A stretch of DNA of 64,000 nucleotides from Pseudomonas frederiksbergensis (GCF_003732665.1 NZ_MOBP01000006.1:62001-126000); one strand, 5' to 3'. Numbered from the stretch's first letter, positions 17,233-30,956 are shown. Notes: generated by a model not told the origin, from the sequence alone. Made by a program: numbers and translations.

Positions 17233-17260
17233 CTTGAAGCTGAATTTTGCGGCCCCATAT
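17233..17260 (+). promoter_or_regulatory. Sigma-32 heat-shock promoter of grpE-dnaK
   Basis: CTTGAAG (17233-17239) and CCCCATAT (17253-17260) with a 13-base spacer fit the sigma-32 consensus CTTGAAA / CCCCATNT. It lies 55 bp upstream of grpE. Confidence 0.88.
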
Positions 17261-17314
17261 AGCTGGGCAGAAGCGTGAGTTGAGCTCGCGGACGATATTG
17301 AAAGGAGAAATTCT

Positions 17315-17881
17315 ATGGCTGACGAACAGACAGTGGATACGCAAAATCTCGACGCCGATCAGGCTGCCCAGGATTCGGGCGATGAACTGGCGGCGCGTGT
17401 ACAAGTGCTCGAAGAGCAATTGGCTGGCGCTCATGATCAGGCTTTGCGTGTAGCGGCTGATCTGCAGAACGTCCGCCGTCGCGCCGAGCAGGACGTCGAA
17501 AAGGCTCACAAGTTTGCGCTGGAAAAGTTCGCTGGCGACCTGCTGCCGATCATCGACAGCCTGGAGCGTGGCCTGGAGTTGTCCAACCCGGATGACGAAA
17601 GCATCCGCCCAATGCGCGAAGGCATCGAACTGACGCTAAAAATGTTCCAGGACACCCTGAAGCGTTATCAGTTGGAAGCGATCGATCCCCATGGCGAACC
17701 GTTCAACGCCGTTCATCACCAGGCGATGGCCATGCAAGAAAGCGCCGATGTTGAGCCGAACAGCGTGCTCAAGGTGTTCCAGAAGGGCTACCAGCTCAAC
17801 GGTCGCCTGCTGCGCCCGGCCATGGTCGTGGTCAGCAAGGCACCTTCGCCGGTTTCGCCTTCGATTGATGAGCAGGCTTGA
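17315..17881 (+). CDS. grpE: Nucleotide exchange factor GrpE
   Basis: 188-residue co-chaperone that releases ADP from DnaK. Acidic N-terminus, long coiled coil (about 28-70, [32 protein letters not shown]), and the C-terminal beta-wing ([36 protein letters not shown]). AAAGGAG precedes the ATG at 17315. First of the grpE-dnaK-dnaJ heat-shock cluster, behind a sigma-32 promoter. Confidence 0.98.
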   Translation: MADEQTVDTQNLDADQAAQDSGDELAARVQVLEEQLAGAHDQALRVAADLQNVRRRAEQDVEKAHKFALEKFAGDLLPIIDSLERGLELSNPDDESIRPMREGIELTLKMFQDTLKRYQLEAIDPHGEPFNAVHHQAMAMQESADVEPNSVLKVFQKGYQLNGRLLRPAMVVVSKAPSPVSPSIDEQA

Positions 17882-17983
17882 AATTAGCCGTAAGGCCCCC
17901 ATTTAGAAGTCAAGCGTTTAAGTGCTACCGCAGTTAGCCACCACTGCTGCGGCAACCAAATCCAAAGTTTCGGGAGAGTTAAC

Positions 17984-19900
<1,917 letters not shown>

Positions 19901-19954
19901 GTTGTTGGTCGGCCGGTTGACTGCCTTAAGGCGGTGACTGGTAGGATGTCGCCG

Positions 19955-19974
19955 CGCGGGAGCTTGCTCCCGCG
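19955..19974. repeat. Hairpin in the dnaK-dnaJ gap
   Basis: CGCGGGAG-CTTG-CTCCCGCG, 8-bp stem with a tight 4-base loop, 54 bp after dnaK. No T run follows, so it is more likely an mRNA-stabilising or REP-like hairpin than a full terminator. The rest of the 296-bp gap shows nothing I can name. Confidence 0.5.
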
Positions 19975-20196
19975 TTGGCGTGTCTGGAGTCAGCGAATTT
20001 TTACAGCATGCGACAACGATCGGATGTTGGTGGTATGGCCGGGAATGCTCCTGCTTTTCGCGCCGAAAGTACCGCAATGAACAAAGACCAGGATCGTTGA
20101 ATTGACGTGAGTTGGGTCCGGGCCTGTATTGGGGCTCAACGAGTTTGGCGAAGCTCAGGAGGGGTTTGCCGAACGTCCTTAAGAGTGCAAAGACTT

Positions 20197-21321
20197 ATGG
20201 CAAAGCGTGACTATTACGAAGTATTGGGTGTCGAGCGCGGCTCAAGCGAAGCAGACCTGAAAAAGGCCTACCGTCGCCTGGCGATGAAGCACCACCCGGA
20301 CCGTAATCCCGATGACAAAGCGTCGGAAGAGATGTTCAAGGAGGCCAACGAGGCCTACGAGGTGCTGTCCGATTCCAGCAAGCGCGCGGCGTACGACCAG
20401 TACGGTCACGCCGGTGTCGACCCGAGCATGGGCGGCGGCGGTGCCGGTTTTGGCGGTCAGAACTTCTCCGACATCTTTGGTGATGTCTTCAGCGACTTCT
20501 TCGGTGGCGGTCGCGGCGGTGCCCGTGGCGGCGCCCAGCGCGGCAGCGACCTGCGTTACACCCTGGAACTGAATCTGGAAGAAGCGGTGCGCGGTACGAC
20601 CGTGAATATCCGTGTTCCGACACTGGTCAACTGCAAGCCATGCGACGGTTCGGGTGCCAAGAAAGGCTCCTCGCCGGTCACTTGCCCAACCTGCGGCGGT
20701 ATCGGCCAGGTTCGCATGCAGCAAGGCTTCTTCTCGGTGCAGCAGACCTGCCCACGCTGCCATGGCCAGGGCAAAATCATTTCCGACCCGTGCGACTCCT
20801 GCCACGGCGAAGGTCGTGTCGAAGAGTACAAAACCCTTTCCGTCAAAGTGCCGGCCGGTGTTGATACCGGTGACCGCATTCGTCTGTCCGGCGAAGGCGA
20901 GGCGGGCGCCCAGGGTGGTCCGACTGGCGACCTGTATGTGGTGATCAACGTGCGCGAGCACGCGATCTTCCAGCGTGACGGCAAGCACCTGTTCTGTGAA
21001 GTGCCGATCAGTTTTGTCGATGCAGCGTTGGGCGGCGAGCTGGAGATTCCTACCCTTGATGGTCGGGTCAAACTGAAGATCCCCGAAGGGACTCAGACCG
21101 GCAAGCAGTTTCGTGTTCGCGGCAAAGGCGTTGCGCCGGTGCGTGGCGGCGGTGCTGGCGACCTGATGTGTCGCGTGGCGGTGGAAACCCCGGTCAACCT
21201 GGGTCGTCGTCAGCGCGAATTGCTCGAAGAGTTCCGCAGTTCCCTGGCGGACGACAACAGCCATTCGCCAAAAACCACCGGTTGGTTCGAAGGCGTGAAG
21301 CGCTTCTTCGGCGACTTGTAA
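20197..21321 (+). CDS. dnaJ: Chaperone DnaJ (Hsp40)
   Basis: 374 residues from the ATG at 20197 ([11 protein letters not shown]); the 30 extra residues of the longer frame are not part of the family. J domain with HPD (about 33-35), Gly/Phe-rich linker (about 75-120), four CxxCxGxG zinc-binding repeats ([32 protein letters not shown]) and the C-terminal substrate-binding domain. It stimulates DnaK ATPase. Third gene of the chaperone cluster; dapB follows 9 bp later. Confidence 0.98.
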   Translation: MAKRDYYEVLGVERGSSEADLKKAYRRLAMKHHPDRNPDDKASEEMFKEANEAYEVLSDSSKRAAYDQYGHAGVDPSMGGGGAGFGGQNFSDIFGDVFSDFFGGGRGGARGGAQRGSDLRYTLELNLEEAVRGTTVNIRVPTLVNCKPCDGSGAKKGSSPVTCPTCGGIGQVRMQQGFFSVQQTCPRCHGQGKIISDPCDSCHGEGRVEEYKTLSVKVPAGVDTGDRIRLSGEGEAGAQGGPTGDLYVVINVREHAIFQRDGKHLFCEVPISFVDAALGGELEIPTLDGRVKLKIPEGTQTGKQFRVRGKGVAPVRGGGAGDLMCRVAVETPVNLGRRQRELLEEFRSSLADDNSHSPKTTGWFEGVKRFFGDL

Positions 21322-22137
<816 letters not shown>

Positions 22138-22151
22138 GATGCGCCCGAAAT

Positions 22152-22184
22152 CGGGTTCAAACTTAGCGTTTGAGCCCGGTTTTA
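22152..22184 (+). terminator. Terminator downstream of dapB
   Basis: CGGGTTCAAAC (22152-22162) pairs with GTTTGAGCCCG (22168-22178), 11 bp with one G-T pair, followed by GTTTTA. Begins 15 bases after the dapB stop codon. Confidence 0.75.
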
Positions 22185-22202
22185 CACCGCCAAGCGACGT
22201 CC

Positions 22203-22208
22203 TGTCGC
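22203..22208 (+). promoter_or_regulatory. Candidate ArgR half-site upstream of carA
   Basis: TGTCGC matches the invariant part of the Pseudomonas ArgR half-site TGTCGC-N2-AA, but the AA does not follow. Reported only because carAB is expected to answer to arginine; weak on sequence alone. Confidence 0.25.
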
Positions 22209-22247
22209 ATTCCATAGCCTTTCAGGCTCATTGGCGGTAGACCAAAA

Positions 22248-22400
22248 ATGCCTTTTTCTGTAAGCTACAGCTTTAGTGTGTCCACTAAAAGCGCGCAGAA
22301 TAATTCGGTGAAGAAGCGGGGTGACGTGTCCATACGTCACTCCGCTTTTTTACAACCTGCGATCGCCCTTTCAGGCTTTATTTACGGGAGGTCTTCTTGA
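22248..22400 (+). CDS. Putative carA leader peptide (50 aa) spanning an attenuator
   Basis: An ATG at 22248 opens a 50-codon frame ([19 protein letters not shown]...GFIYGRSS) that runs through the terminator at 22314-22351 and stops with TGA at 22398-22400, overlapping the carA TTG start as TTGA. The first half is T-rich and holds a small stem-loop (TTTAGTG/CACTAAA, 22272-22289). Layout resembles the pyrBI-type leader of enterics, where ribosomes closely following a UTP-starved polymerase disrupt the terminator. No clear Shine-Dalgarno sequence precedes the ATG, so translation is uncertain. Alternative: a chance frame through an untranslated leader. Confidence 0.5.
   Translation: MPFSVSYSFSVSTKSAQNNSVKKRGDVSIRHSAFLQPAIALSGFIYGRSS
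22314..22351 (+). terminator. Attenuator terminator in the carA leader
   Basis: AAGCGGGGTGACGT (22314-22327) pairs with ACGTCACTCCGCTT (22334-22347), 14 bp with one G-T pair and a 6-base loop, followed by a T run. It ends 45 bp before the carA start codon, in the same direction, so it would cut off carAB unless suppressed. Probably pyrimidine-responsive. Confidence 0.85.
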
Positions 22401-23533
22401 CTAAGCCAGCCATACTCGCCCTTGCTGATGGCAGCATTTTTCGCGGCGAAGCCATTGGAGCCGACGGTCAGACCGTTGGAGAGGTGGTGTTCAACACCGC
22501 CATGACCGGCTATCAGGAAATCCTTACCGATCCTTCCTACGCCCAACAGATCGTTACCCTGACTTACCCGCACATCGGCAACACCGGCACCACGCCGGAA
22601 GATGCCGAGTCCGACCGCGTCTGGTCCGCTGGCCTGGTTATCCGTGACCTGCCACTGGTTGCGAGCAACTGGCGTAACACGATGTCCTTGTCCGATTACC
22701 TGAAAGCCAACAACGTTGTGGCAATCGCTGGTATCGACACCCGTCGCCTGACACGCATCCTGCGTGAAAAGGGCGCGCAGAACGGCTGCATCATGGCCGG
22801 CGACAACATCTCCGAAGAAGCCGCCATCGCTGCTGCCCAGGGCTTCCCTGGCCTCAAAGGCATGGATCTGGCGAAAGTCGTCAGCACCAAAGAAAAGTAC
22901 GAGTGGCGCTCGACTGTCTGGGACTTGAAGACCGACAGCCACGCGACCATCGACGCCTCCGAGCTGCCGTATCACGTCGTTGCTTACGACTACGGCGTCA
23001 AGCTGAACATCCTGCGCATGCTGGTCGAGCGCGGCTGCCGCGTGACCGTGGTGCCGGCCCAGACCCCAGCCTCTGAGGTGTTGGCGCTCAAGCCGGACGG
23101 CGTGTTCCTGTCCAACGGCCCGGGCGACCCGGAGCCTTGCGACTACGCGATCCAGGCGATCAAGGATGTGCTGGAAACCGAGATCCCGGTGTTCGGCATC
23201 TGCCTCGGTCACCAACTGCTGGCCCTGGCCTCCGGCGCCAAGACCCTGAAAATGGGTCATGGCCACCACGGTGCCAACCACCCGGTCCAGGACCTGGACA
23301 CCGGCGTTGTGATGATCACCAGCCAGAACCACGGTTTTGCGGTAGATGATGCGACCCTGCCAGCCAACGTCCGGGCGATCCACAAATCGCTGTTCGACGG
23401 CACCCTGCAAGGGATCGAACGTACCGACAAGAGCGCCTTCAGCTTCCAGGGTCACCCTGAAGCCAGCCCTGGCCCGAACGACGTAGCGCCTCTGTTTGAT
23501 CGCTTCATCAACGAAATGGCCAAGCGACGCTAA
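22397..23533 (+). CDS. carA: Carbamoyl-phosphate synthase small subunit
   Basis: 378 residues. Supplies ammonia from glutamine to CarB for carbamoyl phosphate (arginine and pyrimidine synthesis). N-terminal CPSase small-chain domain ([15 protein letters not shown]), C-terminal class I amidotransferase with nucleophile Cys269 in GICLGHQ and the distal HPE (GHPEASPGP). It starts with TTG at 22397: GGGAGG stands six bases upstream and no ATG fits the family N-terminus, and TTG is also the known carA start in Pseudomonas. The start overlaps the stop of a possible leader peptide. Confidence 0.97.
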   Translation: MTKPAILALADGSIFRGEAIGADGQTVGEVVFNTAMTGYQEILTDPSYAQQIVTLTYPHIGNTGTTPEDAESDRVWSAGLVIRDLPLVASNWRNTMSLSDYLKANNVVAIAGIDTRRLTRILREKGAQNGCIMAGDNISEEAAIAAAQGFPGLKGMDLAKVVSTKEKYEWRSTVWDLKTDSHATIDASELPYHVVAYDYGVKLNILRMLVERGCRVTVVPAQTPASEVLALKPDGVFLSNGPGDPEPCDYAIQAIKDVLETEIPVFGICLGHQLLALASGAKTLKMGHGHHGANHPVQDLDTGVVMITSQNHGFAVDDATLPANVRAIHKSLFDGTLQGIERTDKSAFSFQGHPEASPGPNDVAPLFDRFINEMAKRR

Positions 23534-23651
23534 TCGCTGGCACTGATGCAGCAAAGCTTGAGGGTGGTCCCGACACCGGCGGCCCCCTCAAGGCTTCACA
23601 GATTGAACAAGACGGCTTGCCGACTGACCTGCGGATTTGAGTGACAAACCC

Positions 23652-26600
23652 ATGCCAAAACGTACAGACATAAAAAGCATCCTGATTCTCGGCGCTGGCC
23701 CGATCGTGATCGGCCAGGCTTGCGAATTCGACTACTCCGGCGCCCAGGCCTGTAAAGCCCTGCGCGAGGAGGGTTACCGCGTCATCCTGGTGAACTCCAA
23801 CCCAGCGACCATCATGACCGACCCGGACATGGCCGACGCCACGTACATCGAGCCGATCAAGTGGCAGACCGTTGCCAAGATCATCGAGAAAGAGCGTCCG
23901 GACGCGCTGCTGCCAACCATGGGTGGCCAGACCGCTCTGAACTGCGCCCTGGATCTGGAGCGCGAAGGCGTTCTGGAGAAGTTCGGCGTAGAGATGATCG
24001 GCGCCAACGCTGACACCATCGACAAGGCTGAAGACCGTTCGCGCTTCGACAAGGCGATGAAATCCATCGGCCTGGACTGCCCGCGTTCCGGCATCGCTCA
24101 CAGCATGGAAGAGGCCAACGCAGTGCTCGAGAAGCTTGGCTTCCCGTGCATCATCCGTCCGTCCTTCACCATGGGCGGCACCGGCGGTGGTATCGCTTAC
24201 AACCGCGAAGAGTTCGAGGAAATCTGCGCCCGTGGTCTGGACCTGTCGCCGACCAAAGAGCTGCTGATCGACGAATCCCTGATCGGCTGGAAAGAGTACG
24301 AGATGGAGGTTGTCCGCGATAAGAAGGACAACTGCATCATCGTCTGCTCCATCGAAAACTTTGACCCGATGGGCGTGCACACCGGTGACTCGATCACCGT
24401 TGCGCCAGCACAGACACTGACGGACAAGGAATACCAGATCATGCGTAACGCCTCCCTGGCGGTACTGCGTGAGATCGGCGTGGAAACCGGCGGCTCCAAC
24501 GTCCAGTTCGGCATCTGCCCGGACACTGGCCGTATGGTCGTGATCGAGATGAACCCGCGTGTATCCCGCTCTTCGGCACTGGCCTCGAAAGCCACTGGTT
24601 TCCCGATCGCGCGTATCGCTGCCAAGCTGGCGATCGGCTACACCCTGGACGAGTTGCAGAACGAAATCACCGGCGGCGCTACGCCTGCGTCCTTCGAGCC
24701 GTCCATCGACTACGTCGTGACCAAGCTGCCACGCTTCGCCTTCGAAAAATTCCCGAAAGCCGACGCACGCCTGACCACTCAAATGAAGTCGGTCGGTGAA
24801 GTCATGGCCATCGGCCGGACTTTCCAGGAATCCCTGCAGAAAGCTCTGCGCGGTCTGGAAGTGGGCGTTTGCGGCCTGGACGAGAAGCTCGACCTGAGCA
24901 ACCCGGAAAGCATGAGCGTGCTCAAGCGCGAACTGACCGTGCCGGGCGCCGAGCGTATCTGGTACGTGGCTGACGCCTTCCGCGCCGGCCTGTCGGTCGA
25001 AGACATCTTCGGCATGAACATGATCGATCCGTGGTTCCTGGTGCAGATCGAAGATCTGATCAAGGAAGAAGAGAAGGTCAAGACCCTGGGGCTGGCCAGC
25101 ATCGACCGCGACATGATGTTCAAGCTCAAGCGCAAGGGCTTCTCCGACATGCGTCTGGCCAAGCTGCTGGGTGTGACCGAGAAAAACCTGCGTCGCCATC
25201 GTCACAAGCTCGAAGTGTTCCCGGTCTACAAGCGCGTTGACACCTGCGCGGCCGAGTTCGCCACCGACACCGCCTACATGTACTCGACCTACGAGGAAGA
25301 GTGCGAAGCCGCGCCGTCGGGCCGCGACAAGATCATGATCCTGGGCGGCGGTCCAAACCGTATCGGCCAAGGCATCGAGTTCGACTACTGCTGCGTACAC
25401 GCGGCACTGGCGCTGCGCGAAGACGGGTACGAGACCATCATGGTCAACTGCAACCCGGAAACCGTTTCGACTGATTACGACACCTCCGATCGCCTGTACT
25501 TCGAACCAGTGACCCTGGAAGACGTGCTGGAAATCTGCCGCGTCGAGAAGCCAAAAGGCGTGATCGTCCAGTACGGCGGCCAAACCCCGCTGAAACTGGC
25601 CCGCGCCCTGGAAGAAGCCGGCGTGCCGATCATTGGCACCAGCCCTGACGCCATCGACCGTGCCGAAGACCGTGAGCGCTTCCAGCAGATGGTTGAGCGC
25701 CTGAACCTGCGTCAGCCGCCAAACGCCACCGTGCGCAGCGAAGATGAAGCGATTCGTGCTGCAAGCAAGATCGGTTACCCGCTGGTGGTTCGTCCGTCCT
25801 ACGTGCTGGGCGGCCGCGCGATGGAAATCGTCTACGAAGAAGAAGAACTCAAGCGCTACCTGCGTGACGCGGTGAAAGTGTCCAACGACAGCCCGGTGCT
25901 GCTCGACCACTTCCTCAACTGCGCCATCGAAATGGACGTGGATGCGGTCTGCGACGGCACCGACGTGGTGATCGGCGCGATCATGCAGCACATCGAGCAG
26001 GCAGGCGTTCACTCCGGTGACTCCGCGTGCTCCCTGCCGCCGTACTCGCTGCCTGGCCACATCCAGGACGAGATGCGCGAACAGGTCAAGAAAATGGCCC
26101 TGGAACTGGGCGTTGTCGGCCTGATGAACGTGCAGTTGGCGCTGCAAGGCGAAGACATCTACGTCATCGAAGTCAACCCGCGCGCTTCCCGTACCGTACC
26201 GTTCGTGTCCAAGTGCATCGGTGTTTCCCTGGCCATGATCGCGGCTCGCGTGATGGCCGGTAAAACCCTGAAGGAAATTGGTTTCACCAAGGAAATCATC
26301 CCGAACTTCTACAGCGTGAAAGAGGCGGTGTTCCCATTCGCCAAATTCCCTGGCGTGGACCCGATCCTGGGCCCAGAGATGAAGTCCACCGGTGAAGTGA
26401 TGGGCGTGGGTGACACCTTCGGCGAAGCGTTCGCCAAGGCCCAGATGGGCGCCAGCGAAGTGCTGCCGACCGGCGGTACTGCGTTCATCAGCGTGCGTGA
26501 CGACGATAAGCCACTGGTTGCAGGTGTGGCCCGTGATCTGATCAACTTGGGTTTCGAAGTGGTCGCCACTGCCGGTACTGCCAAGCTGATCGAGGCTGCA

Positions 26601-26873
26601 GGTCTGAAAGTGCGTCGCGTGAACAAGGTGACCGAAGGGCGTCCGCACGTGGTCGACATGATCAAGAATGACGAAGTCACCTTGATCATCAACACCACCG
26701 AAGGTCGTCAGTCGATCGCTGATTCCTACTCCATTCGTCGTAATGCCCTGCAGCACAAGATCTACTGCACCACCACCATTGCTGCTGGCGAAGCTATCTG
26801 CGAAGCGTTGAAGTTCGGTCCCGAGAAGACCGTGCGCCGCTTGCAGGACCTACACGCAGGATTGAAGGCATGA
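23652..26873 (+). CDS. carB: Carbamoyl-phosphate synthase large subunit
   Basis: 1073 residues. Two homologous ATP-grasp halves (first [21 protein letters not shown]; second begins near [15 protein letters not shown]) each use ATP to make carbamoyl phosphate from bicarbonate and ammonia, followed by the C-terminal MGS-like allosteric domain. The ATG at 23652 is preferred over an upstream TTG (23637). 118 bp downstream of carA without an intervening gene. Its stop overlaps the greA start (ATGA), so greA is probably translated with it. Confidence 0.98.
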   Translation: MPKRTDIKSILILGAGPIVIGQACEFDYSGAQACKALREEGYRVILVNSNPATIMTDPDMADATYIEPIKWQTVAKIIEKERPDALLPTMGGQTALNCALDLEREGVLEKFGVEMIGANADTIDKAEDRSRFDKAMKSIGLDCPRSGIAHSMEEANAVLEKLGFPCIIRPSFTMGGTGGGIAYNREEFEEICARGLDLSPTKELLIDESLIGWKEYEMEVVRDKKDNCIIVCSIENFDPMGVHTGDSITVAPAQTLTDKEYQIMRNASLAVLREIGVETGGSNVQFGICPDTGRMVVIEMNPRVSRSSALASKATGFPIARIAAKLAIGYTLDELQNEITGGATPASFEPSIDYVVTKLPRFAFEKFPKADARLTTQMKSVGEVMAIGRTFQESLQKALRGLEVGVCGLDEKLDLSNPESMSVLKRELTVPGAERIWYVADAFRAGLSVEDIFGMNMIDPWFLVQIEDLIKEEEKVKTLGLASIDRDMMFKLKRKGFSDMRLAKLLGVTEKNLRRHRHKLEVFPVYKRVDTCAAEFATDTAYMYSTYEEECEAAPSGRDKIMILGGGPNRIGQGIEFDYCCVHAALALREDGYETIMVNCNPETVSTDYDTSDRLYFEPVTLEDVLEICRVEKPKGVIVQYGGQTPLKLARALEEAGVPIIGTSPDAIDRAEDRERFQQMVERLNLRQPPNATVRSEDEAIRAASKIGYPLVVRPSYVLGGRAMEIVYEEEELKRYLRDAVKVSNDSPVLLDHFLNCAIEMDVDAVCDGTDVVIGAIMQHIEQAGVHSGDSACSLPPYSLPGHIQDEMREQVKKMALELGVVGLMNVQLALQGEDIYVIEVNPRASRTVPFVSKCIGVSLAMIAARVMAGKTLKEIGFTKEIIPNFYSVKEAVFPFAKFPGVDPILGPEMKSTGEVMGVGDTFGEAFAKAQMGASEVLPTGGTAFISVRDDDKPLVAGVARDLINLGFEVVATAGTAKLIEAAGLKVRRVNKVTEGRPHVVDMIKNDEVTLIINTTEGRQSIADSYSIRRNALQHKIYCTTTIAAGEAICEALKFGPEKTVRRLQDLHAGLKA

Positions 26874-27346
26874 TCAAATACCCAATGACCGTCCAGGGCG
26901 CCAAAGCCCTGGAAGAAGAACACGCTCACCTGACCAAGGTCGTCCGTCCGAAGCTCAGCCAGGACATCGGCACGGCTCGCGAGTTGGGCGATTTGAAGGA
27001 AAACGCCGAATACCACGCTGCTCGCGAGCAGCAGGGTATGGTCGAGGCGCGGATCCGTGACATCGAAGGCCGCATGCAGAATGCGGTGATCATCGACGTC
27101 ACGACCATTCCTCACACCGGTAAAGTGATTTTCGGCACCACCGTTGAAATCGCCAACGTCGAAACCGACGAAACCGTCACTTACCACATCGTGGGTGAGG
27201 ACGAGGCTGACTTCAAACAGGGCAAGATCTCGGTGGGTTCGCCACTGGCTCGCGCCTTGATCGCCAAGGAAGAAGGTGACGTGGTCGCGGTCAAAACGCC
27301 AAGCGGCGTTATCGAGTACGAGATTGTCGAAGTCCGCCACATCTGA
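26870..27346 (+). CDS. greA: Transcription elongation factor GreA
   Basis: 158 residues. Binds the RNA polymerase secondary channel and stimulates cleavage of backtracked RNA. N-terminal coiled coil with the acidic tip ([20 protein letters not shown]) and C-terminal FKBP-like domain ([17 protein letters not shown]). Starts within the carB stop codon. A GC-rich hairpin (27352-27374) follows immediately. Confidence 0.97.
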   Translation: MIKYPMTVQGAKALEEEHAHLTKVVRPKLSQDIGTARELGDLKENAEYHAAREQQGMVEARIRDIEGRMQNAVIIDVTTIPHTGKVIFGTTVEIANVETDETVTYHIVGEDEADFKQGKISVGSPLARALIAKEEGDVVAVKTPSGVIEYEIVEVRHI

Positions 27347-27351
27347 AAGAA

Positions 27352-27374
27352 GGCGCCCGCTCCGTGCGGGCGCC
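27352..27374 (+). repeat. GC-rich hairpin between greA and the next gene
   Basis: Perfect 9-bp stem GGCGCCCGC/GCGGGCGCC with loop TCCGT, ending directly before the ATG at 27375. There is no T run, so it is not a standard terminator; it would mask the ribosome-binding region of the next gene. Confidence 0.7.
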
Positions 27375-27779
27375 ATGCTTTGGCAATTGACTCAGATGTT
27401 GTGGGTTGGCGGCCTGTGGTTGTTGCACATCGGTCTGCTGCCGGTGCTGGGCCGGATTGGCCTGGCACCGCTGCTGATCGACGAAATAGAAGGCATGCTG
27501 AATGCGCTGATGGTGGGTTTCGCCACGGCGTGTGTGATTTTTCAGGCTTTGGTGCTGGTTCAGGCCGAGGGCCTTGCCAGTCTATGGCGGGACATTCGCG
27601 GGCAACTGCTGATGATGGCGTTGTATGCGTGCGCAATGTTTTTCGTCGTGCGCTTCGGCTGGCCGCAAGCGGTGCGCTGGGAGACGTTCAGCTATCTTGT
27701 CCTGGGCTTTTCCGGGCTGGTGCTGGTGTTACAACCAGTGCCTGGATGGAGTGGCAGGGTGCGCGAAGCACACCCTTGA
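27375..27779 (+). CDS. Small integral membrane protein (DUF4149/TMEM205-like)
   Basis: 134 residues with four hydrophobic segments (about 8-28, 42-62, 75-95, 105-125) and the N-terminal LTQMLWVGGLWLLHIGLLPVL. The layout suits the DUF4149 family often found between greA and yhbY in Pseudomonas; the assignment is from context and topology, not a decisive motif. The ATG at 27375 has no visible ribosome site and follows directly on a strong hairpin, so expression may depend on translation arriving from greA. No function can be stated. Convergent with yhbY. Confidence 0.7.
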   Translation: MLWQLTQMLWVGGLWLLHIGLLPVLGRIGLAPLLIDEIEGMLNALMVGFATACVIFQALVLVQAEGLASLWRDIRGQLLMMALYACAMFFVVRFGWPQAVRWETFSYLVLGFSGLVLVLQPVPGWSGRVREAHP

Positions 27780-27788
27780 CCCTTGCCA

Positions 27789-28097
27789 TCACGCGAAGCG
27801 ATGAACGTTCGACAGCTGCTTGTTGACGCTGAAGTTCTTGCGGTAAATCAATGCCATCTTGCCGATGACCTGAACCAGGTCCGCTTTGCCGGCCTTGCAA
27901 ATTTCTGCAATGGTCGCCAGGCGGGATTCGCGATCGAGGATGTTGAGCTTGATTTTAATCAGCTCGTGATCCGCCAAAGCGCGTTCAAGTTCGGCTAACA
28001 CACCTTCAGTCAAACCGTTGTCAGCCACAGTCAAAACTGGTTTCAGATGGTGGCCAATGGATTTGTATTGTTTCTTCTGCTCTGGTTTGAGCGGCAT
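27789..28097 (-). CDS. yhbY: Ribosome assembly RNA-binding protein YhbY
   Basis: 102-residue CRS1_YhbY (CRM) domain protein: KKQYKSIGHHLKPVLTVADNGLTEGV, HELIKIKL, and the GKMALIYRKN end. It binds pre-50S particles in E. coli. AGGGG precedes the ATG at 28097. Divergent from rlmE, the conserved arrangement. Confidence 0.95.
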   Translation of the reverse strand: MPLKPEQKKQYKSIGHHLKPVLTVADNGLTEGVLAELERALADHELIKIKLNILDRESRLATIAEICKAGKADLVQVIGKMALIYRKNFSVNKQLSNVHRFA

Positions 28098-28202
28098 AAT
28101 CTGACCCCTGTGTCTGATCTTGTAAAAAGCGGCGGCCAGTTTACCCGAGCGAGTCCGGGACCGCCCACTTAATCACGACCCGTTTTATTTTCGAGGTGGC
28201 CA

Positions 28203-28832
28203 GTGGCCCGTTCCAAGACAAGCCTTAAGTGGCTGCAAAGACATGTCAATGATCCCTATGTGAAGCAGGCGCAGAAGGATGGTTACCGCTCGCGTGCGAG
28301 TTACAAGCTTCTGGAGGTCCAGGAGAAATACAAACTGATCCGTCCGGGTATGAGCGTTGTCGACCTGGGAGCGGCGCCCGGCGGCTGGTCGCAGGTCACT
28401 AGTCGGCTGATCGGTGGTCAGGGGCGTCTGATCGCCTCGGACATCCTGGAAATGGACAGCATTCCGGACGTGACTTTCATCCAGGGTGACTTCACCGAGG
28501 ACGAAGTGCTCGCTCAGATCCTTGAAGCCGTGGGTAATTCGCAGGTGGACCTTGTGATTTCCGATATGGCCCCCAATATGAGTGGTACGCCTGAAGTGGA
28601 TATGCCGAAAGCCATGTTTTTATGTGAGCTGGCTCTTGATCTGGCGGCCCGGATACTCAAACCGGGCGGTAATTTCGTGATCAAGGTGTTTCAGGGCGAA
28701 GGGTTTGATGCTTACGTGAAGGACGCTCGTCAGAAATTCGACAAGGTCCAGATGATCAAGCCGGACTCTTCCCGTGGCAGTTCCCGCGAGCAATACATGC
28801 TGGCTTGGGGCTACCGCAGCCGTAGTGAGTAA
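28203..28832 (+). CDS. rlmE: 23S rRNA 2'-O-ribose methyltransferase RlmE (FtsJ/RrmJ)
   Basis: 209 residues. Methylates U2552 of 23S rRNA using S-adenosylmethionine. N-terminal [17 protein letters not shown] with the catalytic Lys, SAM-binding motif [13 protein letters not shown], acidic motif [13 protein letters not shown], and catalytic Lys in [14 protein letters not shown] start at 28203 with GAGG upstream. Sits upstream of ftsH, as in most gamma-proteobacteria, with a 193-bp gap that probably holds the ftsH promoter. Confidence 0.97.
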   Translation: MARSKTSLKWLQRHVNDPYVKQAQKDGYRSRASYKLLEVQEKYKLIRPGMSVVDLGAAPGGWSQVTSRLIGGQGRLIASDILEMDSIPDVTFIQGDFTEDEVLAQILEAVGNSQVDLVISDMAPNMSGTPEVDMPKAMFLCELALDLAARILKPGGNFVIKVFQGEGFDAYVKDARQKFDKVQMIKPDSSRGSSREQYMLAWGYRSRSE

Positions 28833-29025
28833 ATCGAGGTTTTTTTGCGGGTCGATAGGATTTTCGTATTTCGCCCCGTGAGCATTAGCGAATATTGTGT
28901 AGAAAGTGTTTCACAAAGGGTTACAGACGGCGCCTGCCAGAGTCGTAGGTAATGTAGTAAGTTAGGCCGGTGAATATCATGCGAAGCGCGCGCCATTAGC
29001 GGAGCTTGCTTCAGAGGGTAGTTAA

Positions 29026-30948
29026 TTGAACGATATGGCAAAGAATCTGATCCTGTGGTTGATCATCGCGGCTGTCCTCGTGACGGTGATGAACAACTTC
29101 TCCAGCCCTAACGAGCCGCAGACCCTCAACTATTCCGACTTCATCCAGCAGGTCAAGGATGGCAAGGTCGAGCGCGTAGCTGTAGACGGCTACGTGATTA
29201 CCGGCAAGCGCAACGATGGCGACAGCTTCAAGACCATTCGTCCGGCAATCCAGGACAATGGCCTGATCGGCGACCTGGTGGATAACCACGTCGTAGTCGA
29301 AGGCAAGCAGCCTGAACAGCAAAGCATCTGGACTCAGCTCCTGGTCGCAAGCTTCCCGATCCTGGTGATCATCGCCGTCTTCATGTTCTTCATGCGGCAG
29401 ATGCAGGGCGGTGCTGGTGGCAAGGGCGGACCGATGAGCTTCGGCAAGAGTAAGGCACGCCTGCTCTCCGAAGATCAGGTGAAAACCACCCTGGGTGACG
29501 TTGCCGGTTGCGACGAAGCCAAGGAAGAAGTCGGTGAGCTGGTCGAGTTCCTGCGTGATCCGGGCAAGTTCCAGCGCCTGGGTGGCCGCATTCCTCGCGG
29601 CGTACTGATGGTCGGTCCTCCGGGTACTGGTAAAACCTTGCTGGCCAAGGCGATTGCCGGCGAAGCCAAGGTGCCGTTCTTCACCATTTCCGGTTCTGAT
29701 TTCGTCGAAATGTTCGTCGGTGTCGGTGCCAGTCGTGTTCGCGATATGTTCGAGCAGGCCAAGAAGCACGCGCCATGCATTATCTTCATCGATGAAATCG
29801 ACGCCGTCGGTCGCCACCGTGGCGCCGGCATGGGCGGTGGTCACGACGAGCGCGAGCAGACTCTCAACCAGTTGCTGGTAGAGATGGATGGTTTCGAAAT
29901 GAATGACGGCATCATCGTCATTGCCGCGACCAACCGTCCGGATGTACTGGACCCTGCGTTGCTGCGTCCGGGTCGTTTCGACCGTCAGGTTGTGGTCGGC
30001 TTGCCGGACATCCGTGGTCGTGAACAGATTCTCAAAGTCCACATGCGCAAAGTGCCAATGGGTGACGACGTCGCCCCGGCCGTGATCGCTCGTGGTACTC
30101 CTGGCTTCTCCGGCGCCGACCTGGCCAACCTGGTGAACGAAGCGTCGTTGTTCGCTGCCCGTACCGGCAAGCGCATCGTCGAGATGAAAGAATTCGAGCT
30201 GGCTAAAGACAAGATCATGATGGGCGCCGAGCGCAAGTCGATGGTCATGTCCGAGAAAGAGAAGCAGAACACCGCTTACCACGAGGCTGGCCACGCTATC
30301 GTCGGTCGCGTCGTGCCTGAGCATGATCCGGTTTACAAGGTGTCGATCATTCCGCGTGGTCGTGCGCTGGGTGTGACCATGTTCCTGCCGGAAGAAGATC
30401 GCTACAGCCTGTCCAAGCGTGCACTGATCAGTCAGATCTGCTCGCTGTACGGCGGCCGTATCGCTGAAGAAATGACCCTCGGCTTCGACGGTGTGACCAC
30501 CGGTGCTTCCAACGACATCATGCGTGCCAGCCAGATTGCACGGAATATGGTGACCAAGTGGGGCCTGTCGGAAAAGCTCGGTCCGTTGATGTACGCTGAA
30601 GAAGAGGGCGAAGTGTTCCTCGGTCGTGGCGGCGGCGGTCAGAGTGCAAGCTTCTCTGGTGAGACGGCCAAGCTGATCGACTCCGAAGTACGCAGCATCA
30701 TTGACCAGTGCTACGGCACGGCCAAGCAGATCCTCACGGACAACCGTGACAAGCTCGACGCCATGGCAGATGCCTTGATGAAGTACGAAACGATCGACGC
30801 TGATCAGATCGACGACATCATGGCGGGTCGTACGCCTCGCGAGCCTCGTGACTGGTCGGGCGGTGGCGCCGGTACTTCCGGAACACCTCCGGTGGCGCAG
30901 GATCCGCGTCCGGAAACACCGATTGGCGGTCCGGCTGCTGACGTTTAA
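29026..30948 (+). CDS. ftsH: ATP-dependent zinc metalloprotease FtsH
   Basis: 640 residues. Membrane-anchored AAA protease that degrades LpxC, sigma-32 and misfolded membrane proteins. Two N-terminal membrane segments (about 7-25 and 103-123) flank a periplasmic domain; then the AAA module with Walker A GPPGTGKT (from 197), Walker [12 protein letters not shown] and SRH; then zinc protease HEAGH (419). The C-terminus is proline/glycine-rich. Start is TTG at 29026, chosen because AGAGGG stands at proper spacing; the ATG three codons later (MAKNLILW) is the alternative. Confidence 0.97.
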   Translation: MNDMAKNLILWLIIAAVLVTVMNNFSSPNEPQTLNYSDFIQQVKDGKVERVAVDGYVITGKRNDGDSFKTIRPAIQDNGLIGDLVDNHVVVEGKQPEQQSIWTQLLVASFPILVIIAVFMFFMRQMQGGAGGKGGPMSFGKSKARLLSEDQVKTTLGDVAGCDEAKEEVGELVEFLRDPGKFQRLGGRIPRGVLMVGPPGTGKTLLAKAIAGEAKVPFFTISGSDFVEMFVGVGASRVRDMFEQAKKHAPCIIFIDEIDAVGRHRGAGMGGGHDEREQTLNQLLVEMDGFEMNDGIIVIAATNRPDVLDPALLRPGRFDRQVVVGLPDIRGREQILKVHMRKVPMGDDVAPAVIARGTPGFSGADLANLVNEASLFAARTGKRIVEMKEFELAKDKIMMGAERKSMVMSEKEKQNTAYHEAGHAIVGRVVPEHDPVYKVSIIPRGRALGVTMFLPEEDRYSLSKRALISQICSLYGGRIAEEMTLGFDGVTTGASNDIMRASQIARNMVTKWGLSEKLGPLMYAEEEGEVFLGRGGGGQSASFSGETAKLIDSEVRSIIDQCYGTAKQILTDNRDKLDAMADALMKYETIDADQIDDIMAGRTPREPRDWSGGGAGTSGTPPVAQDPRPETPIGGPAADV

Positions 30949-30956
30949 GGTTTGAA

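Noticed and set aside
23534..23651. A missing gene between carA and carB
   Set aside because: The 118-bp gap has no open frame with a ribosome site; nothing is supported there.
23508..26756. 1082-aa minus-strand frame opposite carB
   Set aside because: Codon-bias shadow of carB; length alone is not evidence.
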